Part shown: one piece after another, positions 63,765 through 64,000 of the stretch | Layout: each line of letters opens with the position of its first letter | Position numbering within the stretch: the first letter of the stretch is position 1 | Notes under the pieces: model-generated | Seen by the model: the letters and a program-made list of their open reading frames with translations, nothing else | The model's database searches: none | What the model was told of the DNA's origin: nothing | Source of the DNA: Synechococcus sp. PCC 7335 | GTDB lineage: Bacteria > Cyanobacteriota > Cyanobacteriia > Phormidesmidales > Phormidesmidaceae | NCBI RefSeq assembly: GCF_000155595.1 | Contig: NZ_DS989904.1 | Location: 62,001-126,000, forward strand | Direction: 5' to 3' | DNA: 64,000 nucleotides | Position numbers and translations under genes: made by a program

Positions 63765-64000
63765 TCAGGCGTTGAGCTTTTTGCCTAGCAGCTGATTGGT
63801 TAGCTTGGGATCGGCTCTTCCCCCCGTGCGCTTCATCACCTGACCAACAAAGAAGCCTTTGAGTTTGGTTTTTCCAGCTTTAAACTTGGCCAGCTCATCG
63901 GGATGAGCAGCGATCACTTCATCGATCATCGCTTCAATCTCAGCTGGGTTAGAGATTTGGCTAAGTCCTTTGCTCTCTACAATTGCTTTCGGCGATCCAC
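63765..64000 (-). CDS. gatB: Asp-tRNA(Asn)/Glu-tRNA(Gln) amidotransferase subunit B, C-terminal part
   Basis: The last 78 codons of gatB, the rest lying beyond the window edge. Reading inward from the edge gives GSPKAIVESKGLSQISNPAEIEAMIDEVIAAHPDEL, then KFKAGKTKLKGFFVGQVMKRTGGRADPKLTNQLLGKKLNA and a stop at 63765. This is the tRNA-binding YqeY-like tail of GatB. The enzyme makes Gln-tRNA from Glu-tRNA, as expected in cyanobacteria. Confidence 0.93.
   Translation of the reverse strand, partial: GSPKAIVESKGLSQISNPAEIEAMIDEVIAAHPDELAKFKAGKTKLKGFFVGQVMKRTGGRADPKLTNQLLGKKLNA

Noticed and set aside
1-64000. CRISPR arrays, tRNA and rRNA genes
   Set aside because: No regularly spaced repeats, no cloverleaf-like sequence and no rRNA conserved blocks were seen in any intergenic region; a covariance-model scan could overturn this.

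Overview
The window comes from a cyanobacterial chromosome, probably a Leptolyngbya-like or related filamentous or unicellular lineage (the genus is a guess). The evidence is HIP1 octamers (GCGATCGC, e.g. 581-588), Calvin-cycle type GAPDH, Uma2-family genes, a photolyase, an NtcA-like nitrogen regulon, a NatFGH/BgtA-type amino-acid transporter and several small cyanobacteria-type membrane proteins. It is mostly housekeeping sequence with two mobile insertions and one dedicated scavenging cluster.

Layout. 1-9.2 kb: SUMF1-like lipoprotein, mazG, zinc-ribbon PP2C phosphatase, rRNA pseudouridine synthase, small membrane protein, TPR protein, a lysine-rich unknown and a DUF39 homocysteine-biosynthesis protein. 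9.3-16.0 kb: a putative nitrogen-scavenging cluster, with an amidase facing an operon of amidohydrolase, ABC binding protein, permease, ATPase and a TIGR03943-like protein; both transcription units have a perfect GTAN8TAC (NtcA) box upstream. 16.1-18.2 kb: a decayed Uma2 gene, a small membrane gene and a 1.4-kb element encoding an IsrB-like RuvC nuclease (PLMP domain, no HNH) with its HEARO/omega-RNA leader. 18.1-23.4 kb: prmA, serA, hemW and a PIN-TRAM protein. 23.5-24.5 kb: an intact IS982-type element with a 6-bp target duplication, which cut the basic tail off a photolyase. 26.4-33.7 kb: a GGDEF-EAL response regulator, the murC-murB-ebfC-phosphatase operon and gap2. 33.9-43.4 kb: radical SAM protein, mnmH/selU, SIMPL and DUF2062 proteins, mnmE, Uma2 and an FAD dehydrogenase. 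43.4-48.7 kb: an RND efflux pair divergent from a PadR regulator, with three CAA-N4-TTG palindromes between them. 48.7-54.7 kb: retropepsin-like TPR protein, folB, a BrnT/BrnA toxin-antitoxin pair, proA, an LpxB-related protein and an acyl-CoA-dehydrogenase-like protein. 55.5-60.9 kb: a four-gene amino-acid ABC transporter, again with an NtcA box. 61.1-64 kb: a beta-barrel-like secreted protein, a HerA-like ATPase and the C-terminal part of gatB.

The most notable system is the IsrB element. It sits in the last codons of prmA, its leader folds as a long-range stem enclosing three hairpins, and removing it restores a plausible prmA stop just ahead of the next gene. Second is the apparently nitrogen-controlled cluster for an unidentified amide or amine heterocycle. 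Third is the IS982 insertion, whose pre-insertion gene can be reconstructed exactly.
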